Assembly (NCBI GenBank): GCA_027405735.1
Contig: JAPEHQ010000007.1
Span: 1,947,001 to 2,011,000, forward strand
Source of the DNA: Mucor racemosus
Taxonomy: Eukaryota; Mucoromycota; Mucoromycetes; Mucorales; Mucoraceae
DNA: 64,000 bases
Reading direction: 5' to 3'
Below are positions 62,982 through 64,000 of this stretch, piece after piece (position 1 is the first letter of the stretch; each line of letters opens with the position of its first letter). The position numbers and the translations under genes are program-made. The notes beneath the pieces were generated by a model that was not told the DNA's origin, did no database searches, and saw only the letters and a list, made by a program, of their open reading frames with translations.

Positions 62982-63955
62982 TTCTGTATTGTTGGACGTA
63001 TTTCTTGATTACCAGACCAAATCGAAGGCAATAATATTTATATCTACTCAATAAAAAGCTAGAACTGACTACAAACCCATGAAATGGTTCAGAAAAGTGA
63101 TAAAATTTCAGATGATATAGAAACTGCAGTGGAATTACATACTAAAAACGCTTGTTGATGAAAATAAAACAACCTAAACTCCAAGTGTCGCTCATAAAAT
63201 ATGATGCCACTTGAAATGTGAACAACGATAATAAACAAACGCTTCAATTGAACACAATAACAAACGCATGCTAAAAATATGAAATACCCTTTTTGAACCA
63301 TACATATCGTGTAGATGATAGCACCCTTGATCACGGCGCAATCAATTACACAAATGACATATATATCAAAACAGGATTCTATCCAAATCAATAATGATAA
63401 TAAACAAAGATATCAATTTAGTCAACTACTCATCTATATCGAAGTTGCACTATCAATATAAATAAGATTCAAGCATATAAAAACTATCCCTTAAAAATCA
63501 AGGTTACATAAAATAGATATAACAGAAATAAACAAAACAACCATTTCCCAAAAGGTCGATATTGCCACACTTGACATACAATCCCTTATGGTCAATGCTC
63601 TACACAATTTGCCCCTTAAAATATCAAATCAATAACAATGTACTCAAAACTGGAAGATTACTAAATATACATCCATTCAAGTCTGATGGTATCCAAGTTC
63701 TCCAAATCACTATAAATACCCTCATACTTTTCAATTATTTTAACTCTTCAGAAATCTTTTGTAATAAAAACTTTAGCTGATTATAATTGTATTTCAATTG
63801 CATTTATTTTTATATTTTTTTTATTTTAGTAAATAACATCGTCATTTACTGCAGAAACAAAAAAAAAAGAATAATCTAATGTCGTCCTGCCTAATAACCA
63901 TAGTTTTGATCGTAGCTTGTGTATGCTGCAAAACAAATCCTTTTACAGCTGACAA
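62982..63955 (-). mobile_element. CACTA-like element piece, outer type, reverse orientation
   Basis: It starts at ttctgtattgttggacg and, with the 63125-63853 insertion removed, matches the reverse complement of 42192-42970 without the family A LTR. It ends at cagctgacaa, the same point at which the inner element lies in the 37.6-46.4 kb pair. Confidence 0.65.
63125..63853 (+). mobile_element. Solo-LTR-like insertion, family F
   Basis: This 729-bp block, TGCAGTGGAATT...CATTTACTGCA, is flanked by a perfect gaaac duplication (63120-63124 and 63854-63858). The empty site, gatatagaaacaaaaaaa, is readable at 41400-41412. A ctataaatac box at about 63711 and a taataaaaac signal at about 63762 are in LTR order on the plus strand. 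Confidence 0.85.
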
Positions 63956-64000
63956 CACTACAGACGACCTGTGTTGCATAGGATAATTTCGTTGTGCCAG
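63956..64000 (+). mobile_element. CACTA-like element, inner type, left terminus (cut by window edge)
   Basis: The last 45 bp begin CACTACAGACGACCTG and match the reverse complement of 42144-42188 at 42 of 45 positions by eye. The preceding bases, cagctgacaa, are the same insertion site as in the other nested pair. Confidence 0.65.

Overview
The window looks like nuclear DNA of an early-diverging fungus, most probably a member of the Mucoromycota (Mucorales-like). The reasons are strong A+T bias, intron-rich genes whose introns are mostly 50-80 bp with GT-AG ends, pyrimidine-rich leaders, fungal-type proteins (ATP synthase subunit k, Iml2-type TPR protein, Kex2-type processing site) and a heavy load of small nested transposons. 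No tRNA, rRNA or CRISPR array was seen. The assignment to a fungal group is inference; no species is claimed. LAYOUT. 1-10.9 kb is transposon-rich: two CACTA-like element copies, two Tc1/mariner elements (one with an apparently intact DD34E transposase) and several solo-LTR-like insertions. 11.0-16.6 kb is a gene island with a divergent pair: an FSP1/AIF-like FAD oxidoreductase (minus) and a nine-exon Iml2/TTC39 TPR protein (plus). 16.6-21.5 kb holds one small secreted double-psi beta-barrel protein in otherwise featureless DNA. 21.5-29 kb is nested repeats. 29.8-35.0 kb is a second gene island: ATP19 (minus) head-to-head with the pyruvate dehydrogenase E2 subunit (plus), then an unrecognised coiled-coil protein. 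35-47.8 kb is one repeat interrupted by an 8.8 kb nested pair of CACTA-like elements. 48.4-58.1 kb is a co-oriented island: a UBE2E-type E2, class II fructose-bisphosphate aldolase, a C2-plus-lipase protein resembling diacylglycerol lipases, and a secreted GH29 alpha-L-fucosidase. 58.5-64 kb is again repeats, including a 4.5 kb structure with 1485-bp inverted arms. HOW THE GENES RELATE. They are mostly housekeeping and independent. Aldolase (glycolysis), PDH E2 (pyruvate to acetyl-CoA) and ATP19 (ATP synthase) share central energy metabolism, and the last two share one intergenic region. The fucosidase and the barrel protein are secreted. The most informative part is the repeats. Target-site duplications and empty-site homologues inside the window let the insertions be ordered: CACTA-like elements (CACTAYGG termini, 3-bp duplications) sit inside each other, and Tc1, hAT-type and at least seven LTR-like families (5-bp duplications, TG...CA ends) sit inside those. 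All gene models were spliced by eye from reading frame and GT-AG rules; none has transcript support here.
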